64,000 nucleotides of DNA from UBA2210 sp036825195 (GTDB lineage: Bacteria > Desulfobacterota > Syntrophia > Syntrophales > UBA2210): positions 1 to 64,000 of the forward strand of contig DAISYQ010000007.1 of assembly GCA_036825195.1 (NCBI GenBank), in the 5' to 3' direction. How positions within the stretch are numbered: the stretch's first letter is position 1; each line of letters opens with the position of its first letter. Positions 18,321 to 27,859 of the stretch are shown here, one piece after another. The notes under the pieces are model-generated. The model worked only from the letters and a program-made list of their open reading frames with translations. It did no database searches and was not told the origin of the DNA. A program made the position numbers and the translations under genes.

Positions 18321-19907
18321 ATGAAAAAAATTCTGATGTTACTGCTCTTCGTAGGGGTTGTGCTTTTCGGTTCCGCTTGGGCTGATGATGTGGTCACCAT
18401 TACTTCTAATGATATTCAGCTCAACGAACCCGGATTTACCGATTTTGTAAAACAGAAATATCCCTTTCTGGTCGATAAACTCTATAACCTGGCCAAAGAA
18501 ACAGACCTGTTACACCTCAATGTGGATTTTAACAATTTTGACGAGTTCTGGAATTCTGTTACAAAATATTATGTCCTTGAAGATGATCTATCAAAGAATA
18601 TCCCTGAATATGAATCGGAAGCTCAGCAGGTGCGGCGTAAAATCTTTGAAGAGGGGGATCTGAAATCACCGACTGCGATCACTCTGATTCTGGATTATAA
18701 ATTTCTACGGAAGAATATTGATTATGCAAAAATGAGTCTCGATTCTCTCACGCGGGATTTCAATATGCTCTTCATAGTGCTGCGTAATAAACCCATTACG
18801 GCCGATGTACAAGAGGTAACGGATCTTCGTACCTATGCGGCGGCTATGGTCAATAATATATCCGCTTTGAAGGCAGAGAAAATTACGATCAAGGACTTTA
18901 ACAAGACCTCAAAATCGCTCTTTCAATCCGTTGCAAAGGTTGAAAACGCGGAAAACCTTCATCGTCAATTCCTGGCCGCTTCTGCCGAACTTACCGGCAA
19001 GGGTCAATTCCTGGCGAAAATCAAGGGTGGTTTTGGCGGGATCGGCAATCTTGTAAAAAAGATCTATACCTTTGAATTGTACATTGTAGAAAACAAAAAG
19101 GTAACCCTTGGCGGTATGCTCGGACTGCTGATAGTAATAGCGGTTATCATTGCCGCTTACCTCCTTGCCCAAAAACGGCTCTATCAGAGGCTCAGCCGGG
19201 AAAAGGGGACGTGGCATGCCTTCAATATGTTGTCGAAGTATGTCCTGATCCTGGCCATTGCCCTTATTACCCTCTTTGGTCTTGGATTGGACCTTGGAAA
19301 GGTGACCCTCCTGGTGTCTGCCGTGTCCGTCGGCATCGGTTTTGGACTGCAAAAGATATTTTCCAACCTCGTATCGGGAATTATTCTATTGTTTGATAAA
19401 TCGATAAAGTTGGGTGACACTCTCCAGGTGGGGGAACTCTATGGTACCGTTACCTCGATGAACGCCAGATTTGTGTCGGTTCAGAGTCGGGATGGGAGAG
19501 AACACTTGATTCCAAACGAAAGTTTGATTGTCAATAATGTGGTTAACCTGACGTACAGCGCTCCCCGCTTTCGGCTGGGCATACCGGTGGGAGTGTCGTA
19601 CAAGAGCGATGTGATGCTTGCCATGCGCTTGATGGAGAAGGCGGCCGAGGGAATCTCGCGAGTGCTGCCCAACCCAGAGCCGAATACCTGTCTTATCGGA
19701 TTCGGGGAGAGCAGTGTGGATCTGGAACTACGGGTTTGGATCTCGGATCCGGATCAGGGTTTGATAAACGTAAAAAGCGATATCCTTGTCGCGATCTGGA
19801 CTCTATTTCACGAAAACAATATCGAGATTCCCTACCCGCAGCAGGATGTGTATGTTAAAACCCTCCCCGACGATTTTTCACCGTGGGTCCAACAAAAAAA
19901 CCCATAG
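18321..19907 (+). CDS. Mechanosensitive ion channel of the MscS family, extended periplasmic type
   Basis: 528 residues, longer than E. coli MscS (286). A signal peptide (MKKILMLLLFVGVVLFGSAWA) is not followed directly by the channel but by about 220 soluble, helix-rich residues. Membrane helices follow near 255-275 and 300-320, then the pore helix, rich in small residues (SVGIGFGLQKIFSNLVSG), the beta domain DTLQVGELYGTVTSMN and the family motif LIPNESLIVNNVVN. It releases solutes on hypo-osmotic shock (family knowledge). An AGGA precedes the ATG. It shares an operon with the lipoprotein upstream. Confidence 0.92.
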   Translation: MKKILMLLLFVGVVLFGSAWADDVVTITSNDIQLNEPGFTDFVKQKYPFLVDKLYNLAKETDLLHLNVDFNNFDEFWNSVTKYYVLEDDLSKNIPEYESEAQQVRRKIFEEGDLKSPTAITLILDYKFLRKNIDYAKMSLDSLTRDFNMLFIVLRNKPITADVQEVTDLRTYAAAMVNNISALKAEKITIKDFNKTSKSLFQSVAKVENAENLHRQFLAASAELTGKGQFLAKIKGGFGGIGNLVKKIYTFELYIVENKKVTLGGMLGLLIVIAVIIAAYLLAQKRLYQRLSREKGTWHAFNMLSKYVLILAIALITLFGLGLDLGKVTLLVSAVSVGIGFGLQKIFSNLVSGIILLFDKSIKLGDTLQVGELYGTVTSMNARFVSVQSRDGREHLIPNESLIVNNVVNLTYSAPRFRLGIPVGVSYKSDVMLAMRLMEKAAEGISRVLPNPEPNTCLIGFGESSVDLELRVWISDPDQGLINVKSDILVAIWTLFHENNIEIPYPQQDVYVKTLPDDFSPWVQQKNP

Positions 19908-19991
19908 CCCATCTTTTCTCGAAAGCGACCCATAAAGAACCGAATGTGTAAGTAATCATGCCAAGTCCCTTGCCGTGGCCGGTATCCTCGC

Positions 19992-21719
19992 CTATGAACC
20001 AAGAAAGTGATACTCTTTCTTATTGAAGATACGCAGACAGGCATCAACTGCCTCGGGATCAAATTGGGTTCCCCTGTGGTTGATAATCTCTGATAGAGCC
20101 AGATCGATACCGAGAGCAGGACGATAGGGACGATGCGATGCGATTGCTTCGACCACATCAGCTAGAGCGATGATCCTTGATTCAAGTAAGATTTCTTCAC
20201 CCTTTAAACCGTTCGGATATCCGCTCCCATCCACCCGTTCATGATGTTCCAAAACCATCCGGGCAACTGGCCAAGGGAATTCGATATCCTTCAAGATGTC
20301 ATATCCGGATTGGGGGTGGAGCTTTATGAGAGAAAACTCCATATCGGTCAATCGAACTGGCTTGCTGAGAATTTCTGAAGGAACGGATATTTTCCCGATG
20401 TCGTGTATGGCGGCTGCTGTCCGTATGCCTTCTATCCGATCCTTTAATCCCATTTCCGTGGCGATGGAACGGGCGAGATCGGCCACCCTGCGTTGATGCC
20501 CGGCCGTGTAAGGGTCTCTTGTTTCGACAACCGCAGCCATGGCCTGGACGGTGGCCCCGACGGCCTTCCTCAGTAGGTCGACGCTCCGTTTCCGCTTGGT
20601 GATATCGCGGGCGATTCCCATAACGGCATAGGGCTTGCCGTCGCGATAGAGGAGGGACGATTTGGTTTCTATATCCAGCAATGCGCCGTCTTTTCGTAGT
20701 ACCGTAAATTCTCCCGCCTTTTCTTGGAATCCGGTCTTTCGAAGCATTTCGATTTGTTTGAAGACTTTGGGAAGTTGTCCCTGAGCCAGTACGGATGCGA
20801 TGTTCATTGAGAGCATGTCCTCTCGATCATACCCGAGCAGGTCCAGTGCCGCCTGATTAGTATCAATAAAATTGCCTTCAAAATCATGGATATAAACGCA
20901 TTCGAGTGAACGGTCAAAGAGGGATTGGAACCGTTCTTCGCTCTCCTTCGCCGACAGCTCTGCCCGTTTCTGTACGGAAACATCATCGTAGATGGAAACA
21001 ATTTCTCCGGACGGCAGTTTATAGACATAATTTTCCTTCCAGCCTTCGATACGATTGTCCTGGTAATATGTTGCAGGGTAGTGCTCCGGCCTTCCGGTTC
21101 GCCATACTCGTTGTAACACCTCAAATAATCCCATCTCCCTGATGCCCGGGAAGACCTCAAGAACCGGTCTTCCGATGAGACCTTTCCGATCTATGCACTC
21201 CGTCTTTTCTGCCGACTTGTTGAAATTTTTGAATACAAAGTCTTTGCCATCTTCCACGGCTTCATAAACAGCCATGCAACTGCTCATGTTCTCGAACAGC
21301 TCAGTGAACCGGTGTTCACTTTCCGTGATCACTTTTTCGGCCTTCTTGCGTTCGCTAATATCCCTGAAATTGACGATGACTGCTCTGATCTCCGGTTCAT
21401 TCATCTGGTTACTTCCGACAACCTCCATCCATCGCCAGGAGCCGCCCCGATGTCGGCCTCTCACTTCCGCTGTCACGGTATTGCCCGGTCTCGCCAGTAC
21501 TTGAAGCCACTTGGTTGTCATCATCTCAAGATCATCGGGATGGATGAACGGCTCCCATGGCTGTCCGATGAGATCCTCAGGGGAATAGCCGAGCACACGC
21601 TCAACAGCCTCGGAGACGTAGAGAACGGTACCTTCAGCAGAAAAGAGCGAAATGGTGTCCGTGCTGTGCTCAACCATTTTTCTGAAGCGTTTTTCGTGTA
21701 TTCTTGTCGTATCTTTCAT
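19992..21719 (-). CDS. Multi-PAS HD-GYP cyclic-di-GMP phosphodiesterase
   Basis: 575 residues with no membrane segment. Three PAS domains lie at about 10-130, 135-255 and 260-380. The C-terminal HD-GYP domain (about 390-560) has the metal pair in AAIHDIGK and the second signature HHERVDGSGYPNGLKGEE, so the catalytic residues for hydrolysing cyclic di-GMP are present. The ATG at 21719 (MKDTTR) has AGGA about ten bases upstream and is preferred to starts at 21734 and 21773. It is a single gene converging on the MscS operon. The signal is unknown. Confidence 0.9.
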   Translation of the reverse strand: MKDTTRIHEKRFRKMVEHSTDTISLFSAEGTVLYVSEAVERVLGYSPEDLIGQPWEPFIHPDDLEMMTTKWLQVLARPGNTVTAEVRGRHRGGSWRWMEVVGSNQMNEPEIRAVIVNFRDISERKKAEKVITESEHRFTELFENMSSCMAVYEAVEDGKDFVFKNFNKSAEKTECIDRKGLIGRPVLEVFPGIREMGLFEVLQRVWRTGRPEHYPATYYQDNRIEGWKENYVYKLPSGEIVSIYDDVSVQKRAELSAKESEERFQSLFDRSLECVYIHDFEGNFIDTNQAALDLLGYDREDMLSMNIASVLAQGQLPKVFKQIEMLRKTGFQEKAGEFTVLRKDGALLDIETKSSLLYRDGKPYAVMGIARDITKRKRSVDLLRKAVGATVQAMAAVVETRDPYTAGHQRRVADLARSIATEMGLKDRIEGIRTAAAIHDIGKISVPSEILSKPVRLTDMEFSLIKLHPQSGYDILKDIEFPWPVARMVLEHHERVDGSGYPNGLKGEEILLESRIIALADVVEAIASHRPYRPALGIDLALSEIINHRGTQFDPEAVDACLRIFNKKEYHFLGS

Positions 21720-21994
21720 ACCTATTTTCCTCATACATGGACGCCTGTACACAAAAACCTTTTTCAAAGTCACTCACGGGGAGGAATGAAAGCACAAATG
21801 GGTGAGGGGGGGGGACAATGTGAAAAGCAGCTTTCGGTGTCTCTTGACTTTAATGTAGTTTCAGATGCGGTAATGTCAAGGAAAAGCAATCTTATTCAAT
21901 AATTAATATGTTACGGCATGACCGGTACCGCTCATAGGCCGGAACGTTTCCCTATTGCATCAGATTTTCCGAGGCTTGACTGGATTTGACATTT

Positions 21995-22243
21995 TCATGC
22001 CCGCTTCATGGCACAGAATGTTCCCAGGCTGTTGCCGCCTGCAAATGCGATGATGTTAAAGATGCCGCTCGTCGCATTGTCCTTGAGGATTATAGTCAGC
22101 AAGACAAAATTGGCGATGGTGATCATGCCGCTCAGGACCGTTGCCCTGGTTCTTTTCCTTTCGGCGATCGCTCGTGTATACCGTGTTACCAATAGATCTA
22201 CGATGAAACCCGCCGCGAAAATCAAGACAATCTTCAGAATCAT
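21995..22243 (-). CDS. Small membrane protein resembling DUF5698
   Basis: 82 residues with two to three hydrophobic segments and a positively charged RAIAERKRTRAT loop. The ending FAGGNSLGTFCAM resembles the C-terminal glycine motif of the small DUF5698/DUF2179-type membrane proteins. The start at 22243 has GGGAGG eight bases upstream; longer frames up to 22366 exist but lack such a site. Function unknown; family assignment is from pattern only. Confidence 0.6.
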   Translation of the reverse strand: MILKIVLIFAAGFIVDLLVTRYTRAIAERKRTRATVLSGMITIANFVLLTIILKDNATSGIFNIIAFAGGNSLGTFCAMKRA

Positions 22244-22770
22244 ATGCATTACCTCCCGCAGGAACGCTCCCGATACCAGCCCGCTGAAACCACTAACCGG
22301 CTCAAGGACCCGTGCAAACCAGGCTACGACTGTCTTGCCTCCGAGATAACGGGCAAAACGATCCACGTCCGGTTGTTCCTTCCGGTGTATGGTTAATAAT
22401 CTATATGTGATTGGTAAGGTTTAAGGGTCGGGTAACCCATGGACTTGATACGGGGGGGAAAGGAGAATATTCACATGGGCCCCCCATTACCCATAACCTG
22501 GGGGCTGTTCGTGATCAGTAGCTTCCATATAGTATCCTTTCCCTGTTGTATATTCCGCCCTGGCGGTATAACAGGCAGTCAAACTGTATCCCAGAGCCCT
22601 GTTAAAGTCAAGTACCGGCCGTGTCACGCACAGGTGAATGAAACAGGATGGACACCTTTGTGGCTTGGAGACTCCGATACCTCCGTTACGGGATTCCATC
22701 GAAGCGCATTCAGACAAGATGTTCAGGTATGGTACGTGGTTTTTCGCCGGGATAACGCCGAATCCCGCTT
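22244..22770. other. Intergenic region downstream of the tungstate operon
   Basis: 527 bp. A minus-strand frame of 95 codons (22487-22774) begins with a TTG overlapping the end of the ATPase gene. Its cysteine-rich, irregular translation matches no family I know and it overlaps a plus-strand frame. It may be chance. No terminator with a T-run was found. Confidence 0.4.
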
Positions 22771-23799
22771 TCAATACCAGTCCACAGCCGAGGCCTTAAA
22801 AAGGGTCCATACCTTTTTCCCGGGGATCAGCTGAAGGCTCTCCGCTGCAGATGGGGTCAGACGGGACAGGAGTGACAGACCCCCCGTATCCACCTCGATC
22901 AGGACATCTCCCGAATCGCCTTCCATCGTCATGTTGGTGACGATCCCACGGAGGATGTTACGGGTGGATATCCCTTCGGGCTCAAGCAGGGATAAGACGA
23001 TATCCGAGGGATTGACTACACCGGCGGCCGTCGTGTGAGGAGGCTTTGTTACAAAAAGGGTCTGTCCGTTGGGAAGGTCTTTCCCATAGAGGCCGTTCTC
23101 CTGATTGTTCCAGGGTCCCGAAAGGATGTTCTCCGCACCCGTTCCCACAATCCGGCCCTCATGCATGCGTTTGATTGTATCCGTGGCGCTGTTGAGCCAC
23201 ACCCGGTCGTGACTGGCGATGATGAGCGACATTCCGAACTGCCTGCGGCATTCGACGATCGCCTCTTTGATAAGCAGTGCACTCTGCTGGTCCACGCTGG
23301 CGGTCGGTTCGTCGAGGATCAGCACCTTTGGCCGCAGGACGAGACGGGATGCGAGGGCGATACGCTGGGCCTCGCCCCCCGAAAGTTCGTGCCATCTTCG
23401 TCGGGCAAATTCCCGAGAGGACATGCCCACCAGTTCCATCGCGGCGTAGACCCTCTCTTTGATGTCCTTCCGGTCGTTACGGATCTTCAGCCCGAAGGCC
23501 ACGTTCTCAAAGATGGAGCGTTTGAGCAGATACGGTTCCTGAAGGAGCATGGTAACGTCCCGCTTGGGTCCGCCGTTGTTCTGGGATACCTCCGCCCCGT
23601 CGAACCGGATAGTTCCCTTCTCGGGCAGTTCTATAAAGGCGAGGAGCCGCAACAGGGTGCTCTTCCCACTCCCGTTCGATCCCGCGAATCCGACGGAAGT
23701 TCCTTCCTCGATGGTAAGCTCAGGTACATCAAGTTCGAAATGTTGCCCGTACCGGTATTTAAGGTTTGTGATCTGATAAAGAGAGGACATCGCCATCAT
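22771..23799 (-). CDS. tupC: Tungstate ABC transporter ATP-binding protein
   Basis: 342 residues. The ABC ATPase core (about 1-240) has Walker A GSNGSGKST, signature LSGGEAQRIALASRL and Walker B KVLILDEPTAS followed by the H-loop in IIASHDR. A C-terminal part of about 95 residues probably carries a TOBE/MOP-like regulatory fold, common in molybdate and tungstate ATPases. The start overlaps the permease stop by 4 bp (ATGA). It powers tungstate import with the permease and binding protein upstream. Confidence 0.88.
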   Translation of the reverse strand: MMAMSSLYQITNLKYRYGQHFELDVPELTIEEGTSVGFAGSNGSGKSTLLRLLAFIELPEKGTIRFDGAEVSQNNGGPKRDVTMLLQEPYLLKRSIFENVAFGLKIRNDRKDIKERVYAAMELVGMSSREFARRRWHELSGGEAQRIALASRLVLRPKVLILDEPTASVDQQSALLIKEAIVECRRQFGMSLIIASHDRVWLNSATDTIKRMHEGRIVGTGAENILSGPWNNQENGLYGKDLPNGQTLFVTKPPHTTAAGVVNPSDIVLSLLEPEGISTRNILRGIVTNMTMEGDSGDVLIEVDTGGLSLLSRLTPSAAESLQLIPGKKVWTLFKASAVDWY

Positions 23800-24485
23800 G
23801 ACCTCTTTTTCAACAGTGTGAGCGAGCTGTTTACGGCGAGAGCCAATGTCAGCAGGACGATCCCCAAAGCCATCCCGACGGCGAAATCGCCCTTCCCCGT
23901 TTCAAGCGCGATCGCTGTGGTGATGGTTCGGGTATGCCACTTGATGTTCCCGCCGATCATCATAGAGATCCCCACCTCCGAGATTGCCCGCCCGTATGCG
24001 GTAACGGCCGCCACAAGCACTGCGTACCGTGCCTCCATGAGGCTCGTGATCAGGATCTGTCTGCCCCGTGCGCCCAGGGTGACAAGGGTAGCCTGCAGGC
24101 GTCTGTCGAGGCTTTCGATGGCTGTGGCCGTTAGAGAAATCACGATCGGCGTGATCAGAATGGTCTGTGCGACGGCGATACCGGGGATTGTGAAGAGAAG
24201 CCCCAACTCGCCGAGCGGTCCCCTGCGAGAGATAAAGGCATAGACAAACAGGCCGACCACCACGGTCGGGAGGGCGAGCAGCGTATCGACAAAGGCACGA
24301 ACCTGTCGTTTACCTGGAAATTCGAAATACCCCAAGAGAAAGCCAAGGGGTATTCCGATTGCCAGGCTGATAATGATCGAAAGGGTGGATATCCTCAGAG
24401 TGGTGAATATTGCCGAATAGGTCTCGGGATCACCGGCAAGAAGGAGTTCAATCGATCGAATAAGACCCTGCGCGATATAATCCAT
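23796..24485 (-). CDS. tupB: Tungstate ABC transporter permease
   Basis: 229 residues with about five membrane spans and the EAA-type cytoplasmic loop around ESLDRRLQATLVTLGARGRQ. The ending GRAISEVGISMMIGGNI is characteristic of the TupB/WtpB-like permeases. It lies 23 bases after the binding protein gene and overlaps the ATPase gene by 4 bp. Confidence 0.9.
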   Translation of the reverse strand: MDYIAQGLIRSIELLLAGDPETYSAIFTTLRISTLSIIISLAIGIPLGFLLGYFEFPGKRQVRAFVDTLLALPTVVVGLFVYAFISRRGPLGELGLLFTIPGIAVAQTILITPIVISLTATAIESLDRRLQATLVTLGARGRQILITSLMEARYAVLVAAVTAYGRAISEVGISMMIGGNIKWHTRTITTAIALETGKGDFAVGMALGIVLLTLALAVNSSLTLLKKRS

Positions 24486-24508
24486 GGAAAACGGACTCTG
24501 TCCTTCTT

Positions 24509-25339
24509 TTACTTGGCGTTCGGGGTGAAGAGCTGCTTATCCATCAGTTTGAAATCGCCGATGAATTTCTGGGCCTTCGCCGATGCCATCCATGCGATAA
24601 ATTGCTTCGCCAGATCGTACTTCACGTTCGAACATTTTTTAGGATTGATTGCAAGGGCGCTGTACTGGTTCCGCAGAGATGCATCGCCTTCCACAAGGAT
24701 CACCAGCGGCGGATTCCCCTTCCAGTTGGATTCGTATTTAATGAAGGTTCCCCGGTCGGTCATCGTATAGGCGTCGCGTTCCGCCGCGATATTGATGGTA
24801 TTCAGCATCCCTTGGCCGGTCTGGATATACCAGGTCTCCTTATCGGGAACGACGAGCTGCGCGTGTTTCCAGAGCTCCAGTTCCTTTTTATGCGTACCGG
24901 AATTATCCCCCCTGCTCGCAAAGGAGGCTTTCTTGGCGGCTATTACTCCCAGGGCGTCCTTCACCGATGTCCCTTTAATCCCTGCCGGATCCGATGGGGG
25001 ACCGATAATGATAAAATCGTTATACATCAGTTCCGTTCGGTCGACACCGCTGCCTTCCTGGACAAATTTTATTTCGGATGCGGGGGCATGCACGAGAAGG
25101 ACATCCACGTCGCAGTTTTTCCCCAGCGCAAGGGCCTTACCCGTTCCCACGGAAACCCATTGCAGCTCAATGCCCGTATCGGCCTTGAACGCAGGTGCCA
25201 GATAATCAAGAAGTCCCGTATTATCGGTGCTGGTTGTCGTCGCCATCTTCAGCACATCATCCGCAACGGCGGCATTGCCCGAAAATCCAATGAGACACAC
25301 CAGCACACACGCTGCCACACATATTTTCTTCCATGTCAT
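24509..25339 (-). CDS. tupA: Tungstate ABC transporter substrate-binding protein
   Basis: 276 residues with a Sec signal peptide (KKICVAACVLVCLIG, cleavage near AAVA). The mature start carries MATTTSTDNTGLLDYL, the TTTSTxxTGLL oxyanion-binding motif of TupA proteins, then VGTGKALALGKNCDVDVLLVHAPASE. It binds tungstate in the periplasm. Start is uncertain: the ATG at 25339 is chosen, but a GTG at 25345 sits eight bases after GGGAGA and is equally good; the ATG at 25369 would overlap the upstream gene. It is cotranscribed with the regulator. Tungsten uptake fits an anaerobe with tungsten-dependent formate dehydrogenases or aldehyde oxidoreductases. Confidence 0.9.
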   Translation of the reverse strand: MTWKKICVAACVLVCLIGFSGNAAVADDVLKMATTTSTDNTGLLDYLAPAFKADTGIELQWVSVGTGKALALGKNCDVDVLLVHAPASEIKFVQEGSGVDRTELMYNDFIIIGPPSDPAGIKGTSVKDALGVIAAKKASFASRGDNSGTHKKELELWKHAQLVVPDKETWYIQTGQGMLNTINIAAERDAYTMTDRGTFIKYESNWKGNPPLVILVEGDASLRNQYSALAINPKKCSNVKYDLAKQFIAWMASAKAQKFIGDFKLMDKQLFTPNAK

Positions 25340-25361
25340 TCTCACTACCAGTCTCCCTTCT

Positions 25362-26291
25362 CTACCCATTTATTTTTTTTGCATATATGATCTTTCCGGC
25401 ATCCCGGTAATCATATCCTTCCATTTCTTTCAGCAGGTCCCTGTAGTACCTCGACTTGAGAAATTCGACAAAGGCCTGAATGCTCCGGTCAAAAAAAATC
25501 TCCTTGCGGACGACCATGTCGAAGCGCTCTTCCAGAATCTTGTGAAAGGGGAGGTTTGAACTACGGGCGACTAACTCGGTCACGATTCCCACGTCAGCCC
25601 GGCCGCTGCTGATCCGGTTGATGACATCGAGGTGCGTAAAAGCCTCATCTTCAAATCCTTTTATATCTGAAGCCTGTACCCCCTCCGTATCGATGAGGTG
25701 ATCGACAAGGGCCCGTATCCCAGACTCTTTCTGACGATTAATAAATTGCAAGTTGCGGCCGACGAAATCGGCAAAGGATGTAACCTCGTGATCCTTCGCG
25801 ACGAAACCGATGCACCGGTAAAACAGATTGACGATGGTTAGGGCATCGGGGTATTCAAAATAGCTATGCAGAAAGGGGAAATTAAAGTCTTCGGTATCGG
25901 GATCGTACAGGTGACAGACGGCAACATGGCAAAATCCCTCACTGAGGAGCCGCAAACCCTCTCCGCTCCCCACACTCGATGAAAAGAGCGTATAGTCCGG
26001 ATATTCTTTGTGGAAACAACCCTGAGCCATACAGAGAACGGGATCATCGGAACCGCAGACGAGGATCACTTTTTTGTTGATAACCGATTCAAAGAATGAC
26101 CTGCGAATGGTCTGCTGGGACTTTGATCGTAGGTAATTTTCCAGTTCTACCCGGGGGAAGATCCACTTTCCCGTCACCTTTGTTCCGGGAATTTTTCCCT
26201 CCTGAGCAAGGGCATACACCTTCTTTTCATTGATATTAAGAAGTTGAGCGGCATCCTGCGCGGTCAGAAGATCTGTACTCTTTCCCTTCAT
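25362..26291 (-). CDS. Helix-turn-helix regulator with PBP-like sensor domain
   Basis: 309 residues. Residues about 8-55 form an excisionase/MerR-type helix-turn-helix (LLTAQDAAQLLNINEKKVYA...GKWIFPRVELENYL). From about 75 on lies a periplasmic-binding-protein-like domain (PBP_like, PF12727 type) placed in the cytoplasm. Regulators of this build are frequently found beside molybdate or tungstate transporters, so oxyanion sensing is likely. It is the first gene of the tupABC transcript. Three tandem ten-base repeats lie just before its start codon. Confidence 0.85.
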   Translation of the reverse strand: MKGKSTDLLTAQDAAQLLNINEKKVYALAQEGKIPGTKVTGKWIFPRVELENYLRSKSQQTIRRSFFESVINKKVILVCGSDDPVLCMAQGCFHKEYPDYTLFSSSVGSGEGLRLLSEGFCHVAVCHLYDPDTEDFNFPFLHSYFEYPDALTIVNLFYRCIGFVAKDHEVTSFADFVGRNLQFINRQKESGIRALVDHLIDTEGVQASDIKGFEDEAFTHLDVINRISSGRADVGIVTELVARSSNLPFHKILEERFDMVVRKEIFFDRSIQAFVEFLKSRYYRDLLKEMEGYDYRDAGKIIYAKKING

Positions 26292-26312
26292 GGTCGTCTC
26301 TCTGAAAATACC

Positions 26313-26360
26313 AACTTATAATAACTTATAATAACTATTATAAAGGAGCCTGTTTGTCAA
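26313..26360 (-). promoter_or_regulatory. Promoter with three tandem 10-bp repeats (candidate operator)
   Basis: On the plus strand AACTTATAAT occurs twice head to tail (26313-26332), followed by the variant AACTATTATA (26333-26342). The ten-base period places each copy on the same face of the helix. A minus-strand TTGACA (-35) is at 26355-26360, so the repeats cover the -10 region. Likely autoregulatory operator of the regulator-tupABC transcript (inference). Confidence 0.55.
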
Positions 26361-26705
26361 AGAATTTTCATGCTGAAAGATTCATCTTCGTTATTGCTGT
26401 CGCCTGACACCGAAACTATGCTGCGTTGGGAATTACCACTACTCCCCGGAAACGTATATGGCTTTGAGAGGTACCTATGGAGCGCATGTAGATCGCTGTG
26501 ATCAATCCATATAAATGGTGGGTATGCTCGGAAAGGGAGTTATGTTTGCAGGCAGGTAGTGCCCATCCGGAGATATTATGTTCACGAATGGGCTCAGATC
26601 AGGAAGAATGCAGCTACACAATGATGAAATGTACACCATTGATGCAGTGATGAACGATATGGTTGTTTCCTGATACCTTGGAGCTGCCCCAGGCGCCTGA
26701 AGCTG
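26361..26705. other. Intergenic region
   Basis: About 345 bp between the divergent tup promoter and the end of the crotonase gene. Minus-strand frames here extend only by overlapping the crotonase gene and look like shadows. I see no recognisable gene, RNA or terminator. Confidence 0.45.
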
Positions 26706-27551
26706 TTATGCACCCAAAAATACGGGCTCTCTCTTTTCGATTCTCGCGGTGACAGCTTCGACGAAATCTTTTGACGCAAATAATGTATTGAGAGCACTGT
26801 TCTCCCGGTCGAGGGCACCTGTTACTGCTTCGACAAGGGGTTTGTGCAGTATTTCCTTTGCCATGCGTACTGCCTTCCATGCCCCCCTGGGTGGAATGAG
26901 CCGTAGCGCCGTCTCCCTCGCGTACGGGATCAGATCCCCGTGGGGAAGCACTTTATTGACAATGCCCAGGTTGTACATCTCCTGGGCGGTCATCTTTTCA
27001 CCGAAAAACATGATTTCTTTTGCCTTCTGTAATCCGAGGAGTCGCGGCAGCAGGTAACTGGAAGCGAGTTCGGGCACGATCCCCAAGCTCACAAAGGGAA
27101 GTCTGCCCCATGCATACTCCGAGGCGAAAATCAGATCGGCGCATGCCAGGGGGATCGTAAGCCCGCCGCCTATGGCGAGGCCGTTCATCGCAACGATAAC
27201 CGGTTTGTAGAGTGACCATAATTTCAAACACAGTTTCTTTTGTGCGATATCGGTCAGATCGATTTCGGCCTTCGTTTCTTCGTCCATCGATTCAAGATCG
27301 GCAGGATTGAAATATCCGCCACTGCAGAAGGCCTCCTTCGTCGGATCGGTATTTCCTTCGACCCTGGCACCGGTGATGATCAGGGCGAGGGCCGTATCGT
27401 CCTTATCCACTGCGTCGGCCGCCCAATTCAATTCCGCCAGGACTCGTAAGGTCAGTGCGTTTTTGATCTCAGGTCTGTTGATGGTAACCGTTACAATCTT
27501 TGTGTCATCGTCCTTTTCATAGAGAACTGCCTCGAAGTTTCTTCCGGTCAT
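26706..27551 (-). CDS. Crotonase-family protein, enoyl-CoA isomerase-like
   Basis: 281 residues. The crotonase core is clear: oxyanion-hole segments with GGYFNPADLE and AMNGLAIGGGLTIPLACADL. At the position of the first hydratase glutamate (Glu144 in rat hydratase) there is a phenylalanine (LPFVSLG). A glutamate is present in VPELASSYLLPRLLG, the pattern of delta3,delta2-enoyl-CoA isomerases of the ECI2/PECI type. Isomerase activity is therefore more likely than hydration. The ATG at 27551 with a G-rich Shine-Dalgarno is chosen; a frame open to 27704 adds residues unlike the family. Confidence 0.85.
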   Translation of the reverse strand: MTGRNFEAVLYEKDDDTKIVTVTINRPEIKNALTLRVLAELNWAADAVDKDDTALALIITGARVEGNTDPTKEAFCSGGYFNPADLESMDEETKAEIDLTDIAQKKLCLKLWSLYKPVIVAMNGLAIGGGLTIPLACADLIFASEYAWGRLPFVSLGIVPELASSYLLPRLLGLQKAKEIMFFGEKMTAQEMYNLGIVNKVLPHGDLIPYARETALRLIPPRGAWKAVRMAKEILHKPLVEAVTGALDRENSALNTLFASKDFVEAVTARIEKREPVFLGA

Positions 27552-27630
27552 GGTGAATAGCCCCCCTCTTTTTTTATTTTGTAACGTGGGCACAGAGATC
27601 TTTCCGTTAAGCTCCCCCCTTATAATGGTT

Positions 27631-27850
27631 CTAACACCTGTATATGGCAAAAGCATCGACACAGCCTGAAGCAGGATGATCAAACGCCTTGTGCAATATT
27701 CCAATTACTTCAAAGCCAAGCCTCTTCCAGAGCCCGGCGACCCCTCCTATTCGTTGAGACAAAAAAAGTTGAACTGAAGGGCGTATCTTCCGTACGCCTC
27801 GTGCTATAAGACGACCCTGCAATACCGAACCGTTTCACAGGGAAATCCGT
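27631..27850 (-). pseudogene. Decayed GNAT acetyltransferase gene (C-terminal remnant)
   Basis: Read on the minus strand, three different frames give consecutive pieces of a GNAT C-terminus: YALQFNF, then FVSTN in the next frame after a T-run, then GLWKRLGFEVIG...KAFDHPASGCVDAFAIYR. In intact proteins these read continuously as ..AMQFNFVVSTNE..RLW..LGFE..G.LP.AF.HP..G.VDA.VMYR. At least two frameshifts and an upstream in-frame stop mark it as broken. The N-terminal half is not visible. It fills the gap between the crotonase and ferredoxin-fusion genes. Confidence 0.65.
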
Positions 27851-27859
27851 TTTCGATAC

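Noticed and set aside
23035..24243. Plus-strand frame of 402 codons across tupC and tupB
   Set aside because: It crosses the overlapping ends of two well-defined genes on the opposite strand, so it is a shadow.
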